A DNA stretch of 64,000 nt from JAQVEM01 sp964610315. GTDB lineage: Bacteria; Actinomycetota; Humimicrobiia; Humimicrobiales; Humimicrobiaceae. The notes beneath the pieces are model-generated. The model was not told where the DNA came from. It saw only the letters and a list, made by a program, of their open reading frames with translations, and made no database searches. Numbering within the stretch: the first letter of the stretch is position 1; each line of letters opens with the position of its first letter. The translations under genes and the position numbers were made by a program. Below, one piece after another: positions 1-9,176 of this stretch. Location of the stretch: contig CAZSVM010000016.1 in the NCBI GenBank assembly GCA_964610315.1, positions 3,037-67,036 of the forward strand. Reading direction: 5' to 3'.

Positions 1-2
1 GA

Positions 3-1010
3 AGAGAAACAATCATAACTCTAATAATAATGGTTATAATTGCAGTGGTAATTGTAAGCTGGCTTTCTGGTTTATGGAGTTGTGAGAATGGCAGAAAAGA
101 ATTAACCGATACAGAAAGGTTAACCATTTCCGATTATGTAAACTCCATTTCGGTTCTGGTTCAACAATCCAATAAAATCTCTTATAACTTTTTTAATGTT
201 ATGGACAGGGCAAGAGAAATGACCCGGGAAGACCTGGATAGTGAACTTCTAAAAATAATCGAAGAAAGCAAAGTAGTTCTGGAGAATAGTAAAGAATTAG
301 TCCCCCCTGAATTTTTTGAAGTTGCTCAAGGATATCTGGAATTGGTGTTCGAAACCAGGAACAGGGCTTATGAGGACTTCAGGCCGGCTCTGTTCAATGC
401 GTTGCAGGATCTTGATCTGGATATATCTACTACTCAAATAACTAATACCTTTTTGTATATGTTCATGAGCGATGAGATATATTTATATTTTCAGGATAAA
501 TTAAAAGAATCAGGAGAGAAGCTGGGAATAAGTAATCTTACTATAATCGATTCGGTTGTTCTAAAAGACAGGAATCTTACCAATACTCAGAGTGTTATGG
601 GATTTATTTCAGAGATTAAATCAGTTACCGAGCTGCAGGAAAGGAGAGGAGTAGCGGTTATCGGCGACAGTATAAAATTTGATCCCGAGGTACTTAATGA
701 GCAGGGTGATTACTGGATATTGGCTAATGGTTCGGAAATAAGTGTTGCTATTGACATACAAAACCAGGGTAACGTAATAGAAAATAATGTGAATGTGATT
801 ATGAAATATGTAACTGAAGATAATATTTCCGAAGAAAAAGAATATACTATAGCAACGATCAATCCTTCCGAGCAGAAAGTAGTGACTATATCGGGATTTA
901 CTGCTTATCCCGGTAGAAAATGTGTGCTGGAGATAACTGCAGGTCCCGTACCTAATGAAGTACTTACCACCAATAATACTGCTACCTTTAGATTTATGAT
1001 GGAGGATTAA
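3..1010 (+). CDS. Membrane-anchored CARDB-like domain protein, 5' end cut off by window
   Basis: The reading frame is open to the left edge, so the gene probably begins outside the window; the first in-window ATG is at 30, inside the hydrophobic stretch, and has no ribosome-binding site. The visible N-terminus is one membrane segment (ITLIIMVIIAVVIVSWLSG) followed by a helical, acidic region of about 200 residues. The last ~100 residues look like a beta-rich CARDB-type domain: an alternating pattern around SVAIDIQNQGNVIENNVNV and an end reading TTNNTATFRF, the usual closing strand of that fold. The protein should sit on the outer face of the membrane or in the envelope. The helical part is not recognised and no enzymatic motif is seen. 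A function in adhesion or envelope binding is inference from the CARDB family only. Confidence 0.6.
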   Translation, partial: RETIITLIIMVIIAVVIVSWLSGLWSCENGRKELTDTERLTISDYVNSISVLVQQSNKISYNFFNVMDRAREMTREDLDSELLKIIEESKVVLENSKELVPPEFFEVAQGYLELVFETRNRAYEDFRPALFNALQDLDLDISTTQITNTFLYMFMSDEIYLYFQDKLKESGEKLGISNLTIIDSVVLKDRNLTNTQSVMGFISEIKSVTELQERRGVAVIGDSIKFDPEVLNEQGDYWILANGSEISVAIDIQNQGNVIENNVNVIMKYVTEDNISEEKEYTIATINPSEQKVVTISGFTAYPGRKCVLEITAGPVPNEVLTTNNTATFRFMMED

Positions 1011-1107
1011 AAAACCGGGTAGAAATTTTTAATTCAATAATATAGATGATTTTTATAGTAAAGATTTAAATTTAAGCAAAAAGGTTTTCCATATCAGAAT
1101 TATAGGT

Positions 1108-1113
1108 TATAAT
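1108..1113 (+). promoter_or_regulatory. Possible -10 box (TATAAT) before the M23 peptidase gene
   Basis: A consensus TATAAT lies about 35 bases before the peptidase start. The position 17 bases upstream reads TTTTCC, a poor -35, so this is a weak prediction. Confidence 0.3.
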
Positions 1114-1148
1114 GTTATATCTAATTTTAAAATCGTAAGTTTTTGTTT

Positions 1149-2093
1149 ATGGAGGATAAAAAGCATAAATCTTTCACACTGCTGATTTTATCGGATGCCA
1201 GGTCAAAAATACGAAAGATAAAAATTACTCATAATCTATTAAGATTATTATTCATCGCTTTAATAATAATAACAGCCTCTGCCGTAATTTTAGTTTCGGA
1301 TGTGTTTATTGTCCGTCAGAAATTAAATGAAAAAGTAGCCGAACTGGAAAGAGTTCAATATAAGGTTAACTATAAAGAAGTTGAACTGGCAAATCTGGAA
1401 AAAAAGACCAAGGAAATAGAATCAAAAACAAAAGTTCTGGAAAGTTATCTGCAGGAAGTAGAAGATCTTGACCGTATGGTTAGAGATATAACCGGTAAAG
1501 GCGGATATGAGGAAGAAGTAGCAGTTTATACTGCAGATTTAAGTTCCGATATCAAATTAGAAGAAGATCCCAATGAGATTTATTATTATATTAGCGACCA
1601 GGAAGAGGGACTTGATGATATAGATGCCCTTCTGGATGATCTTTTGAGTAAAGCTCCTGAATTATCCGAGGTGCTTTCGGAAGATAAGCAAAATATGGAG
1701 GATCATATATACCTTATGGAGCACACCCCTAATATCTGGCCTACCTGGGGAACCATCACATCTGTTTTTGGAGAGAGAAGAGCAGGCCACATTCATAAAG
1801 GATTGGATATTGCCAACAGTACCGGCACCAACATACATGCGACCGCAAGCGGGGTGGTAATTTTTGCCGGATGGCAGGGAAGCTATGGAAGGAAGGTAAT
1901 GATTTATCATGGATTCGGATATACCACAGTTTATGCCCATCTCAGTAAAATTTATGTTAATGTGGGAGATGAAGTAACCAAAGATGACATTATAGGAGCA
2001 ATGGGAGATACCGGAAACAGCACAGGAACACACCTGCATTATGAAGTTCTGGTGGACGGCATTCCAAATAATCCCGCGGATTTTCTTCCATAA
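1149..2093 (+). CDS. Membrane-anchored M23 family metallopeptidase
   Basis: A likely peptidoglycan endopeptidase of the LytM/M23 type, which cuts peptide cross-links in the cell wall. A short basic cytoplasmic N-terminus leads into a membrane segment (residues about 32-52), then a coiled coil (about 56-113, rich in E and K heptads), then an acidic linker and the M23 domain in the last ~110 residues. Zinc-ligand motifs are intact: H216 and D220 in HKGLD, and H295-L-H297 in HLHYEV (numbering from the ATG at 1149). The coiled-coil plus M23 layout resembles EnvC/NlpD-like or MepM-like wall-remodelling proteins. An alternative TTG start lies at 1143; neither start has a good ribosome-binding site. 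Confidence 0.88.
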   Translation: MEDKKHKSFTLLILSDARSKIRKIKITHNLLRLLFIALIIITASAVILVSDVFIVRQKLNEKVAELERVQYKVNYKEVELANLEKKTKEIESKTKVLESYLQEVEDLDRMVRDITGKGGYEEEVAVYTADLSSDIKLEEDPNEIYYYISDQEEGLDDIDALLDDLLSKAPELSEVLSEDKQNMEDHIYLMEHTPNIWPTWGTITSVFGERRAGHIHKGLDIANSTGTNIHATASGVVIFAGWQGSYGRKVMIYHGFGYTTVYAHLSKIYVNVGDEVTKDDIIGAMGDTGNSTGTHLHYEVLVDGIPNNPADFLP

Positions 2094-2209
2094 CAGGGAT
2101 TCCAATTTACAAAACTGATTTTGTTTTATATTATTTTCAATCAATAAAATATATGTAGTTATTTATTTTTTTTTATTATAATCATTTTTAATCAGAATAT
2201 ATTATTAAT

Positions 2210-3064
2210 ATGAGTAAAAAAAGGAAAATAGCATACCTGGGTCCGCCGGGTACATTTAGCGAGGAAGCTCTGGATAAATTTATGGGGGGCTCCGGCCAGA
2301 TAGAAAAAATACCATACACTACAGTGGTGGAGGTTATAAAAAGTGTGGACAGGGGCCAGGTTGATGAAGGACTGGTACCTATTGAAAATTCTATTGAGGG
2401 TTCGGTAAATATTACTCAGGATATTCTTACCTTCGAAAGTGAAGCGAAGATAATAGGGGAGGTAACTATTCCGGTTAAACACAGTCTTATCGGTAAGAGA
2501 AAAATTAGACTTAAAGATATAAAAAAAGTAATATCCCACCCCCATGCTACTGCACAATGCAGAAAGTTTTTGTCCGCAAATTTAAAAGGAGTTGAAATAA
2601 TAGCTGCTAATAGTACTGCCGAGGCTGTTAAAATTTTAAAAAAAGAGGCTGATGATACAGCTGCAATAGGAACCAAAACGGCGGCAAGGATTTACGGACT
2701 GGAAATAATAGAAAACGACATTGAAGATAATAAGGATAACAAAACCAGATTCGTTTTTATCGGAAACAAAATACAACCAAAAACGGGCAGTGATAAGACT
2801 TCGATTGTCTGCTTCCTTAAAGAGGACAGGCCGGGGAGCTTATATAATATACTCAAGGAATTTGCCGAAAGGAATGTTAATTTAACCAGACTGGAATCAA
2901 GGCCGGCTAAAAAGAATCTGGGGGATTACGTATTTATGATAGATCTCGACGGCCATTTGCATGATGAGAAAGTTTTTGAAGCTATCGAGGTTTTGAGAAG
3001 AAGCGTATACCTGGTCAAAATTTTAGGCTCTTACCCTAAATGGATTGAAGACAAGAAAGAGTAA
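2210..3064 (+). CDS. pheA: Prephenate dehydratase
   Basis: Converts prephenate to phenylpyruvate in phenylalanine synthesis (cytoplasm). At 284 residues it matches the monofunctional enzyme (catalytic domain plus ACT domain). The catalytic part starts with IAYLGPPGTFSEEA, has the VPIENSIEGSV motif, and ends near NKTRFVFIG, which contains the conserved T-R-F. The C-terminal ACT domain, which binds phenylalanine for feedback inhibition, contains RPGSLYNILKEFA and the ESRP motif. No chorismate mutase domain is fused. A TATAAT at 2177-2182 could be its promoter. It sits 18 bases before serS, so the two are probably co-transcribed, although they share no pathway. Confidence 0.95.
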   Translation: MSKKRKIAYLGPPGTFSEEALDKFMGGSGQIEKIPYTTVVEVIKSVDRGQVDEGLVPIENSIEGSVNITQDILTFESEAKIIGEVTIPVKHSLIGKRKIRLKDIKKVISHPHATAQCRKFLSANLKGVEIIAANSTAEAVKILKKEADDTAAIGTKTAARIYGLEIIENDIEDNKDNKTRFVFIGNKIQPKTGSDKTSIVCFLKEDRPGSLYNILKEFAERNVNLTRLESRPAKKNLGDYVFMIDLDGHLHDEKVFEAIEVLRRSVYLVKILGSYPKWIEDKKE

Positions 3065-3082
3065 TACCAGTGGAGAAAACCG

Positions 3083-4351
3083 ATGATTGATATAGAGTTG
3101 TTTAGAAAAAATCCTCAGATCTTTAAATCGGAAATAGAAAAAAGAGGTTTAAAAATCAATACCGGTATTGGCCTTGAACTGGATAGAAAAAAAAGAGGTC
3201 TGATATTCAAAATTGACCGATTAAGGAATGAAAAAAACGTAGCTTCGAAAGCTATACCAAAGCTTCAGAGTGAAGAGAAAAATAAAAAAATTGACCAGAT
3301 GAAAAAAATAAATGAGAATCTGCAAAAAATGGAAGTAGAGCTGGCAGATATAGAGCAGCAGTTTTTCAATCATTTTTCAATGTATCCCAATCTTTCACAT
3401 GAAAGTACACCGGTTGGAAAAGATGAAAGCGGAAATGTGGTTGAATCTTATTACGGAAGTAAACCGGTATTCGATTTTGAACCCAAAAACCATATTGATC
3501 TTGGAGTAAACCTGGATATACTTGATGAGGAAAGAGCAGCAAAAATTTCTGGTTCAAGGTTCGTGTTTTTAAAGAGTGAGGCAGTTTTGCTGGAATTTGC
3601 ACTAATACAGTATGTTTTGAATATATTGGTGGGAAAAAGATTCAAACCGCTTATGCCGCCATTTCTGGTAAAAGAGATGGCCATGTACGGCACAGGATTT
3701 TTTCCTGTGGAGAAAACGCAGTATTATAAAACGGAGCTTGATGATTTATTTTTAATAGGAACTTCTGAAGTTCCTATTTGTGCCTATCACAGTGACGAGT
3801 TTCAGGATGTAAATGATCTTCCTTTGAAGTATACCGCTTTTTCTACCTGTTTCAGAAGGGAAGCCGGCAGTTACGGAAAAGATTTAGGGGGGCTTTTCAG
3901 AGTTCATCAATTCGATAAAATCGAGATGTTTGTCTTTGCTCACCCCGAACATTCCTGGGAAGAATACCAAAAATTAAGGGAGACGTTAGAGGAAATTATG
4001 CAAGGTCTGGAATTTCATTACCGGATTGTAAATATGTGTACCGGGGACATTGGGAGTCCCAATGCTAAAAAATATGACCTGGAAGCCTGGCTTCCAGGTC
4101 AAAAAAAGTATAGAGAGCTGGCTTCATGCAGTCATGATACCGATTTTCAAGCTAGAAGGCTGAACATAAAATATAAGGATGGCAAGAAAAAAGATCTGGT
4201 TCATACCATGAACAGTACCGCCTGTGCTATCGGGAGAACCTTAATAGGAATCTTTGAAAATTACCAGGATAGTGAAGGAAATATAAGAATTCCTGAAAAG
4301 CTCGTGCCTTATATGGGTGGAATAAATAAAATTTCTAAGAAAACGTCATAG
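3083..4351 (+). CDS. serS: Seryl-tRNA synthetase
   Basis: Charges tRNA-Ser with serine. The protein has 422 residues, the usual size for bacterial SerRS. The N-terminal ~110 residues form the charged coiled-coil arm that reads the long variable arm of tRNA-Ser. The class II core follows: motif 2 around TCFRREAGSYGKDLGGLFR and motif 3 around GRTLIGIFENYQ. The start ATG has a GGAG site (GTGGAGAAAACCG). A tRNA-Ser(UGA) gene begins 73 bases after the stop, and three other tRNA-Ser genes lie within the next 18 kb, an unusual grouping. Confidence 0.97.
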   Translation: MIDIELFRKNPQIFKSEIEKRGLKINTGIGLELDRKKRGLIFKIDRLRNEKNVASKAIPKLQSEEKNKKIDQMKKINENLQKMEVELADIEQQFFNHFSMYPNLSHESTPVGKDESGNVVESYYGSKPVFDFEPKNHIDLGVNLDILDEERAAKISGSRFVFLKSEAVLLEFALIQYVLNILVGKRFKPLMPPFLVKEMAMYGTGFFPVEKTQYYKTELDDLFLIGTSEVPICAYHSDEFQDVNDLPLKYTAFSTCFRREAGSYGKDLGGLFRVHQFDKIEMFVFAHPEHSWEEYQKLRETLEEIMQGLEFHYRIVNMCTGDIGSPNAKKYDLEAWLPGQKKYRELASCSHDTDFQARRLNIKYKDGKKKDLVHTMNSTACAIGRTLIGIFENYQDSEGNIRIPEKLVPYMGGINKISKKTS

Positions 4352-4403
4352 CTAATAGATACTGCTTGTAAACTTAATAATGCATTTATAAATCCTGCTT
4401 TTA

Positions 4404-4412
4404 TGTTATAAT
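4404..4412 (+). promoter_or_regulatory. Extended -10 promoter of tRNA-Ser(UGA)
   Basis: The sequence TGTTATAAT is a perfect TG-n-TATAAT extended -10 element ending 12 bases before the mature tRNA. The same nine bases occur at the same distance before tRNA-Ser(GGA) (20970-20978), which supports both. No good -35 is seen, as is normal with an extended -10. Confidence 0.6.
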
Positions 4413-4424
4413 TTGTCTTTGCCT

Positions 4425-4516
4425 GGAGAGGTGGCAGAGTCTGGTTGAATGCGGCGGTCTTGAAAACCGTTGAAGGTTTATACCTTCCGGGGGTTCAAAT
4501 CCCTCCCTCTCCGCCA
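4425..4516 (+). tRNA. tRNA-Ser (anticodon UGA)
   Basis: Acceptor stem GGAGAGG pairs with CCTCTCC, discriminator G, CCA encoded. The anticodon loop CT-TGA-AA places TGA at 4461-4463 (reads UCA, and UCG by wobble). A long variable arm (GAAGG/CCTTC) and the T-arm GGTTCAAATCC identify a type II serine tRNA. It lies between serS and the convergent Lon-like protease gene. Confidence 0.97.
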
Positions 4517-4528
4517 TAAAGCTGCCAT

Positions 4529-6928
4529 TTACTTATTTTTGGATTTTGACTCGGATTTATTAAGTTTTTCGGTAAATTCTTTTACTCTCTGATTGACCTT
4601 ATAATTTATGGTATTTTTTGGAAATTTACCTGAGGCAAGTTTTTTTCCTGCTCTTTGGCCGGTGAGTATCTCGATACCATCGTCAATAGTCTTTGCCGTG
4701 TATATATGAAATTTTTTATTTTTTACGGCATCGATTACCGCATCTTTTAACATTAAATTTTTTACATTACTGTGAGGGATTACAACTCCTTGTTTGCCAT
4801 TCAAACCTTTCTCTTTGCACACGTCAAAAAAACCTTCTATCTTTTCATTAACCTTTCCGATTGCCTGAATTTCACCTTTCTGGTTGACTGAACCGGTTAC
4901 CGCTATATTCTGATTGACGGGCACCTCCGATAGTGCAGAAAGCATGGCATACAATTCGGCACTTGAAGCACTATCTCCTTCTACACCTCCGTAACTTTGT
5001 TCGAAAACAATACGGGCAGATAAGTTAAGGGGACTGTCCAGTGTATATTTTTCGGTTATATATCCGCTTAGTATCATTACTCCTTTGGAGTGAACAGGTC
5101 CTCCAAGTTTGGTTTCTCTTTCAATATCGATAATACCTGCTTTACCCAAACCGATGGATACAGTCACTCTTGACGGTTTTCCAAAAACAATATCTCCCAG
5201 GTCTATGATTGAAAGGCCGTTTACTTGGCCCACCACGCTGCCTTCTGTATCTATTAAAATTGTTCCGTCTTTTATCATATCTTTTACTTTCTCCTGAACC
5301 AGGTTTGAACGAAAATATTTTTCATCAATGGCCCTTTTTATATGAGCAGCATCAATGTATTTTTTATTATCCTCATGCGAATAAAAATTGGCTTCGGTTA
5401 TAATATCCGAAATATCTGCAAAACTGGTTGAAATTTTATTTTTATCTCCGGCAAGCCTTAAACTATATTCTATTATTTCCCGTACTGCCGATGCTTTAAG
5501 GTGATTTAAATTTTCTTTGTTACAAAAGGTGCATATAAATTTGGTGATTTTTTTGATATTAGAATCGGTTCTCTTCATGGTCAGGTCGTAGTCGGCTCTG
5601 ATCTTAAATAATTTTTTAAAATCCTGGTCAAAGTTATAGAGGATATTGTAATGAGAGGGCAGGCCGATAAGAATTACCTTAACCTTAAGAGGAATAGGTT
5701 CCGGTTTTAATCCTTTGGTAGATATATAACCCAGCCGCTCGCTGGCTTCTTCAATTATTATTTTTTTGTCTTTTAGAGACATTTTTAGACTATCCCAGGA
5801 AAAAATATTCTTAAATAATTCCTCGATTGGTATTACCAGAAAACCGTTGTTTGCCTTGTGGAGCGATCCTCCCCGTATCATGGTGAAATCCGTAGAGAGT
5901 ACCCCAAACTGTGCTTCCTTTTCTATTCTTCCCAGAAGGTTTTGATAGGTTGGATTATGCTCTATTATTACCGGAGCACCTTTTAAATTTGAATTGTCTA
6001 CTATTACGTTGGCTTCGTACTTTTTGAAAGGTAGTTCTTTCATCCATGGAAATAAAATTGGAGAAGAAGGTTCTCCTGACTTATCGGTTATAAAATTACT
6101 TAAATTTTTTAATATGTCATCTTTTACATCTTCGATATATTCCGTTATTTCCGGTATATGCTTAAATTTTTCTTTTATATCGTTTACAAATTTACCTATA
6201 GTATAAATGGCAACCTGGTGGTTTAATTTTTTTATATCTTCATTTACTTTTCTATCCAGGTCTCTTATTTTATTCATAGTTTCGGTCAAATCTTTATTTA
6301 TTTTTATTTTCTTTTTATGGATTTCATTTTTTTTGTCCTGGTTCAGGCTGGTAAATTGTTTCTCATCCAGAGGTTTTCCATCAATGGTTGGTAAAATGAA
6401 AAGACCTATTTGGGTGGATTTAAGAACAAAACCCTGTTCTTTAGCTTTTTTATTTAACTCCGAGAGAAGTTTATCTTTTTCCTTTTCGACACCTATGGTG
6501 ATTGCCTCTTTCTTTTCGGTGTAATCTTTGCTGTCAAATGTTTTTGGCAGCATATTTCTTATGGAGTTTATAAAGTTAGTCATATCTTCTTTGAAGAGTT
6601 CACCATTTCCGGGAGGTAATTTTATTGCCTTTGGTTCGTATGGGTTTTTAAAATTATTTACATAGCACCAATCAGAGGGAATAGGCTTTGTTTTTGCCAG
6701 TTCTTCTACAAAATTTTTTACTCCGGTCGTCCTGCCGGTCCCGGCATAACCGGAAACGAAGATATTAAAGCCGTTATTCTCTATATTTAATCCGAATTTC
6801 AAGGCTCTTACGGCCCTGTCCTGACCTATAATTTCTTTTAAGGGGGTGAGCTTTTCAGTAGTTTCGTATTTGAGTTTTTTCCCATCAAGGGTAAATTTTA
6901 ACTTATTAGGAGATAGCTCTGAAACCAT
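4529..6928 (-). CDS. Lon-like ATP-dependent protease (LonB/YcbZ-type, AAA_32 family)
   Basis: A 799-residue protein combining an AAA-type ATPase and a C-terminal Lon Ser-Lys protease domain, without the classical Lon N-domain. The Walker A is GYAGTGRTTG, with R in place of the usual K; this is typical of the AAA_32/LonB-like family and not a defect. The region at about 150-270 is a charged helical insert. The protease dyad is present: S653 in GDSASSAE and K696 in NEKIEG. The start has GGAGGT close upstream. It should degrade unfolded or regulatory proteins in the cytoplasm; substrates are unknown. It runs convergent to serS and tRNA-Ser and divergent from the DUF1858 gene. Confidence 0.92.
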   Translation of the reverse strand: MVSELSPNKLKFTLDGKKLKYETTEKLTPLKEIIGQDRAVRALKFGLNIENNGFNIFVSGYAGTGRTTGVKNFVEELAKTKPIPSDWCYVNNFKNPYEPKAIKLPPGNGELFKEDMTNFINSIRNMLPKTFDSKDYTEKKEAITIGVEKEKDKLLSELNKKAKEQGFVLKSTQIGLFILPTIDGKPLDEKQFTSLNQDKKNEIHKKKIKINKDLTETMNKIRDLDRKVNEDIKKLNHQVAIYTIGKFVNDIKEKFKHIPEITEYIEDVKDDILKNLSNFITDKSGEPSSPILFPWMKELPFKKYEANVIVDNSNLKGAPVIIEHNPTYQNLLGRIEKEAQFGVLSTDFTMIRGGSLHKANNGFLVIPIEELFKNIFSWDSLKMSLKDKKIIIEEASERLGYISTKGLKPEPIPLKVKVILIGLPSHYNILYNFDQDFKKLFKIRADYDLTMKRTDSNIKKITKFICTFCNKENLNHLKASAVREIIEYSLRLAGDKNKISTSFADISDIITEANFYSHEDNKKYIDAAHIKRAIDEKYFRSNLVQEKVKDMIKDGTILIDTEGSVVGQVNGLSIIDLGDIVFGKPSRVTVSIGLGKAGIIDIERETKLGGPVHSKGVMILSGYITEKYTLDSPLNLSARIVFEQSYGGVEGDSASSAELYAMLSALSEVPVNQNIAVTGSVNQKGEIQAIGKVNEKIEGFFDVCKEKGLNGKQGVVIPHSNVKNLMLKDAVIDAVKNKKFHIYTAKTIDDGIEILTGQRAGKKLASGKFPKNTINYKVNQRVKEFTEKLNKSESKSKNK

Positions 6929-7140
6929 TTTACCTCCGGTAAAAAAATTATTGTAACTTCGATTTAATATAATAATAGCACCAAAAAATTTATAATAAAA
7001 CTTTATACAGATATGTTCTCCCTGAGAGTATACAAAAAGAGGTAAAAAAGATATACTTTACGGGATTGTTAAAAATTTGATATTGGGTAGAAGATAGTGA
7101 CATAAAATATATTTTGTTTTCATAATAATGGAAGGGAATT

Positions 7141-7347
7141 ATGGCAAAAAAGTATACAGAAGATACGAAATTATCAGAAGTATTGAAATCGCCTGAGGCA
7201 AGTAAAATTATTGCTAAGTTCAAACTGCCCTGTATGCACTGCGCGATGGCTGCCTATGAAGCAGAAATGTTAACGCTTGGCCAGGTTTCTAAGATTTATG
7301 GCCTTGATATAGATGGCTTGCTTAAGGAATTAAATGAAATTTCTTAA
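7141..7347 (+). CDS. DUF1858 domain-containing protein
   Basis: A 68-residue small cytoplasmic protein of the DUF1858 family, often found in anaerobes and as a fused domain on disulfide-reductase-like proteins. The family cysteines are visible in PCMHCAMAAYEAE (C-x-x-C), preceded by the helical part TKLSEVLKSPEASKIIAKF. A clear ribosome-binding site, GGAAGGG, lies 5 bases before the ATG. It has its own transcription unit, divergent from the Lon-like protease. A redox or ligand-binding role is inferred; the function is not established. Confidence 0.85.
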   Translation: MAKKYTEDTKLSEVLKSPEASKIIAKFKLPCMHCAMAAYEAEMLTLGQVSKIYGLDIDGLLKELNEIS

Positions 7348-7479
7348 GATTATTATATTCTTTACATTTCAATAATAAGCATTTTTTTATTATACTTACT
7401 GGTATATATATGCTGGTGTAACAGCAGATACGATTTTTTCTGTTTACTCATATCATTAAGCACATGGCAAATAGTATAA

Positions 7480-7556
7480 GCGCCTGTAGCTCAATTGGAT
7501 AGAGCAGTGGACTACGAATCCGAAGGTTGGGGGTTCGAATCCCTCCAGGCGCGCCA
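7480..7556 (+). tRNA. tRNA-Arg (anticodon ACG)
   Basis: Acceptor stem GCGCCTG pairs with CAGGCGC, discriminator G, CCA encoded. The loop CT-ACG-AA puts the anticodon at 7514-7516; A34 would be edited to inosine to read CGU/CGC/CGA. D-arm (AGCTCAATTGGATAGAGC) and T-arm (GGTTCGAATCC) are normal. A lone tRNA gene between two small transcription units. Confidence 0.97.
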
Positions 7557-7677
7557 TAAATGCAATCATTCCATTTTTTACAATTCCAAAAATTGATATT
7601 GATAATATAATTATAGTAAAATCAATTATAATAAATAAAAAATCAAGAATATTTCAAAAAGGGGATGATTATAAGAA

Positions 7678-8787
7678 ATGGAAAAATCCGTAGTTAAATT
7701 TGCAGATATGAGTTTTAAAAAACTGGAACCGAGCGCTACTCTTCCTGCGAAATTCAAGAGAATGTTGGATTCGCTACCGCTTAAAGAAATGGTAGAAGGC
7801 AGATCGGTAGCTGTAAAAATGCATCTCGGAGGTAACCTGGGCTATACTACTATTCATCCAGTGTTTGTAAGGATACTGGTAAAGGCCTTAAAAGATGCGG
7901 GGGGAGATGTTTTTGTGACAGACCTGTATCATAGAAATAATGAAGACTTTGGGGTCAGAGGTGCCGGAAATAGGGGCTATGTCGAAGAAATTATCGGCTG
8001 CAAAATCATCCCAGTAGCGGGAGCGGATGATGAATATTTTTATTCCAAGAAGGTCGATTTTAAATCGCTCAAGAAAATACAGGTTGCGGGTACTATCCAT
8101 GATGCCGAAGTGCTGATTGATTTCTCCCACGTAAAGGGGCATGGTGCCTGCAGCTACGGCGGTGCCAGTAAAAATATCGCTATGGGCTGCGTTACATCGG
8201 AGACACGTAGGGAGATTCATGCTCTGGAAGGCGGTATAGAATGGAATGAAGAACTCTGTGACCACTGTGAAACCTGTATAAATGAATGCAGGTATAAAGC
8301 AAATAAATTTAATGATGAGGGAAAATATGAATTATTTTTTCATCACTGCACCTACTGCCAGCACTGCGTGGAAGTGTGTCCCAATAATGCTCTTACCTTT
8401 GTGGGTAAACATTTTTTGGATTTCCAGGAAGGATTGGCCATAGCCACCAATGAGGTATTGAAAACTTTTAGCAAAGGAAGTATTTACTATATAAATGTTT
8501 TGCTTAATATAACCATGCTTTGTGACTGCTGGGGTATGTCAACTGCCTCCCTTGTCCCGGATATAGGAATAATGGCTTCAAGTGATATTGTAGCAATAGA
8601 GAAAGCTTCCCTGGATGCCATTAAGGTTGAAAATTTGCTTCCTGGTTCACTTATGGCGGGAAGGGAACTGGTTGAAGGAAAACATTTATTTGAAAAAATT
8701 TGGGGAAAGGATCCTTACGGTCAGATAAATGCGCTGGAAAAAATGAATCTGGGAAATAGCAATTATTCTATTGAAGAAGTTGATTAG
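7678..8787 (+). CDS. DUF362 domain protein with two 4Fe-4S clusters
   Basis: A 369-residue cytoplasmic iron-sulfur protein. The DUF362 core (about residues 25-190, including KMHLGGNLGYTT and HVKGHGACSYGGASKNIAMG) is followed by a ferredoxin-like insert with two clusters: CDHCETCINEC at about 199-209 and CTYCQHCVEVCP at about 225-236. The first cluster has R where the usual trailing P occurs. Similar proteins are common in anaerobes and are often annotated as 4Fe-4S ferredoxins; the electron partner is unknown. A GGGGATG ribosome-binding site precedes the ATG. It stands alone between tRNA-Arg and tRNA-Ser(GCU). Confidence 0.9.
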   Translation: MEKSVVKFADMSFKKLEPSATLPAKFKRMLDSLPLKEMVEGRSVAVKMHLGGNLGYTTIHPVFVRILVKALKDAGGDVFVTDLYHRNNEDFGVRGAGNRGYVEEIIGCKIIPVAGADDEYFYSKKVDFKSLKKIQVAGTIHDAEVLIDFSHVKGHGACSYGGASKNIAMGCVTSETRREIHALEGGIEWNEELCDHCETCINECRYKANKFNDEGKYELFFHHCTYCQHCVEVCPNNALTFVGKHFLDFQEGLAIATNEVLKTFSKGSIYYINVLLNITMLCDCWGMSTASLVPDIGIMASSDIVAIEKASLDAIKVENLLPGSLMAGRELVEGKHLFEKIWGKDPYGQINALEKMNLGNSNYSIEEVD

Positions 8788-8928
8788 AAATCTATTTATA
8801 TTATTGAAATAAGGTAATTGTCTTATTGTAAATCTATCTTTTGGGCTTAACCAGAGATAGGTATGAGTTTAATAACCTGATGATTTTTTTATAAAATCTG
8901 TTATTATATTGTTTGCCGCGGGAGATAT

Positions 8929-9022
8929 GGAGAGGTGCTTGAGTGGTCGAAAAGGGCCGCCTGCTAAGCGGTTAGGCGAGTATAAACTTGCCTCGAGGGT
9001 TCGAATCCCTCCCTCTCCGCCA
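8929..9022 (+). tRNA. tRNA-Ser (anticodon GCU)
   Basis: Acceptor stem GGAGAGG/CCTCTCC, discriminator G, CCA encoded. The anticodon loop CT-GCT-AA places GCT at 8963-8965 (reads AGC/AGU). A long variable arm (GGCGAG...CTTGCC) marks a type II tRNA. A possible TG-n-TATTAT element is at 8899-8907. Non-native-looking structured DNA starts immediately after its 3' end. Confidence 0.97.
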
Positions 9023-9030
9023 GTTAGAAA

Positions 9031-9114
9031 GTGCGAAGTTTGGCCCACCCTCTGTGAGGGCTCGCTAGCCGATTTTAGGAGCAAAATTGAATTGTTACGA
9101 GGCCAACCGCGCAC
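9031..9114. repeat. Large imperfect inverted repeat just after tRNA-Ser(GCU)
   Basis: The outer arms GTGCG (9031-9035) and TTGGCC (9040-9045) pair with GGCCAA (9101-9106) and CGCAC (9110-9114). Inside is a second hairpin, CCCTC (9048-9052) with GAGGG (9056-9060). The tract is visibly richer in G+C than its surroundings and encodes nothing convincing. It starts eight bases after the tRNA end and precedes an atypical gene. It could be the edge of an integrated element, a recombination site or an RNA structure; the class is not recognised. Confidence 0.5.
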
Positions 9115-9176
9115 ATAATAGCTAAAATAGTTAAAGAGCTAAGTGTTTCTATTTAAGAATTACTAAAATAATTTTT

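Noticed and set aside
4529..6928. Walker A of the Lon-like protease has R in place of K
   Set aside because: This is a regular trait of the AAA_32/LonB-like family, so not evidence of inactivity.
8869..9114. 81-codon minus-strand ORF across tRNA-Ser(GCU)
   Set aside because: It is antisense to the tRNA; the GEGGIRTLE-type peptide is a well-known false product of tRNA antisense translation.
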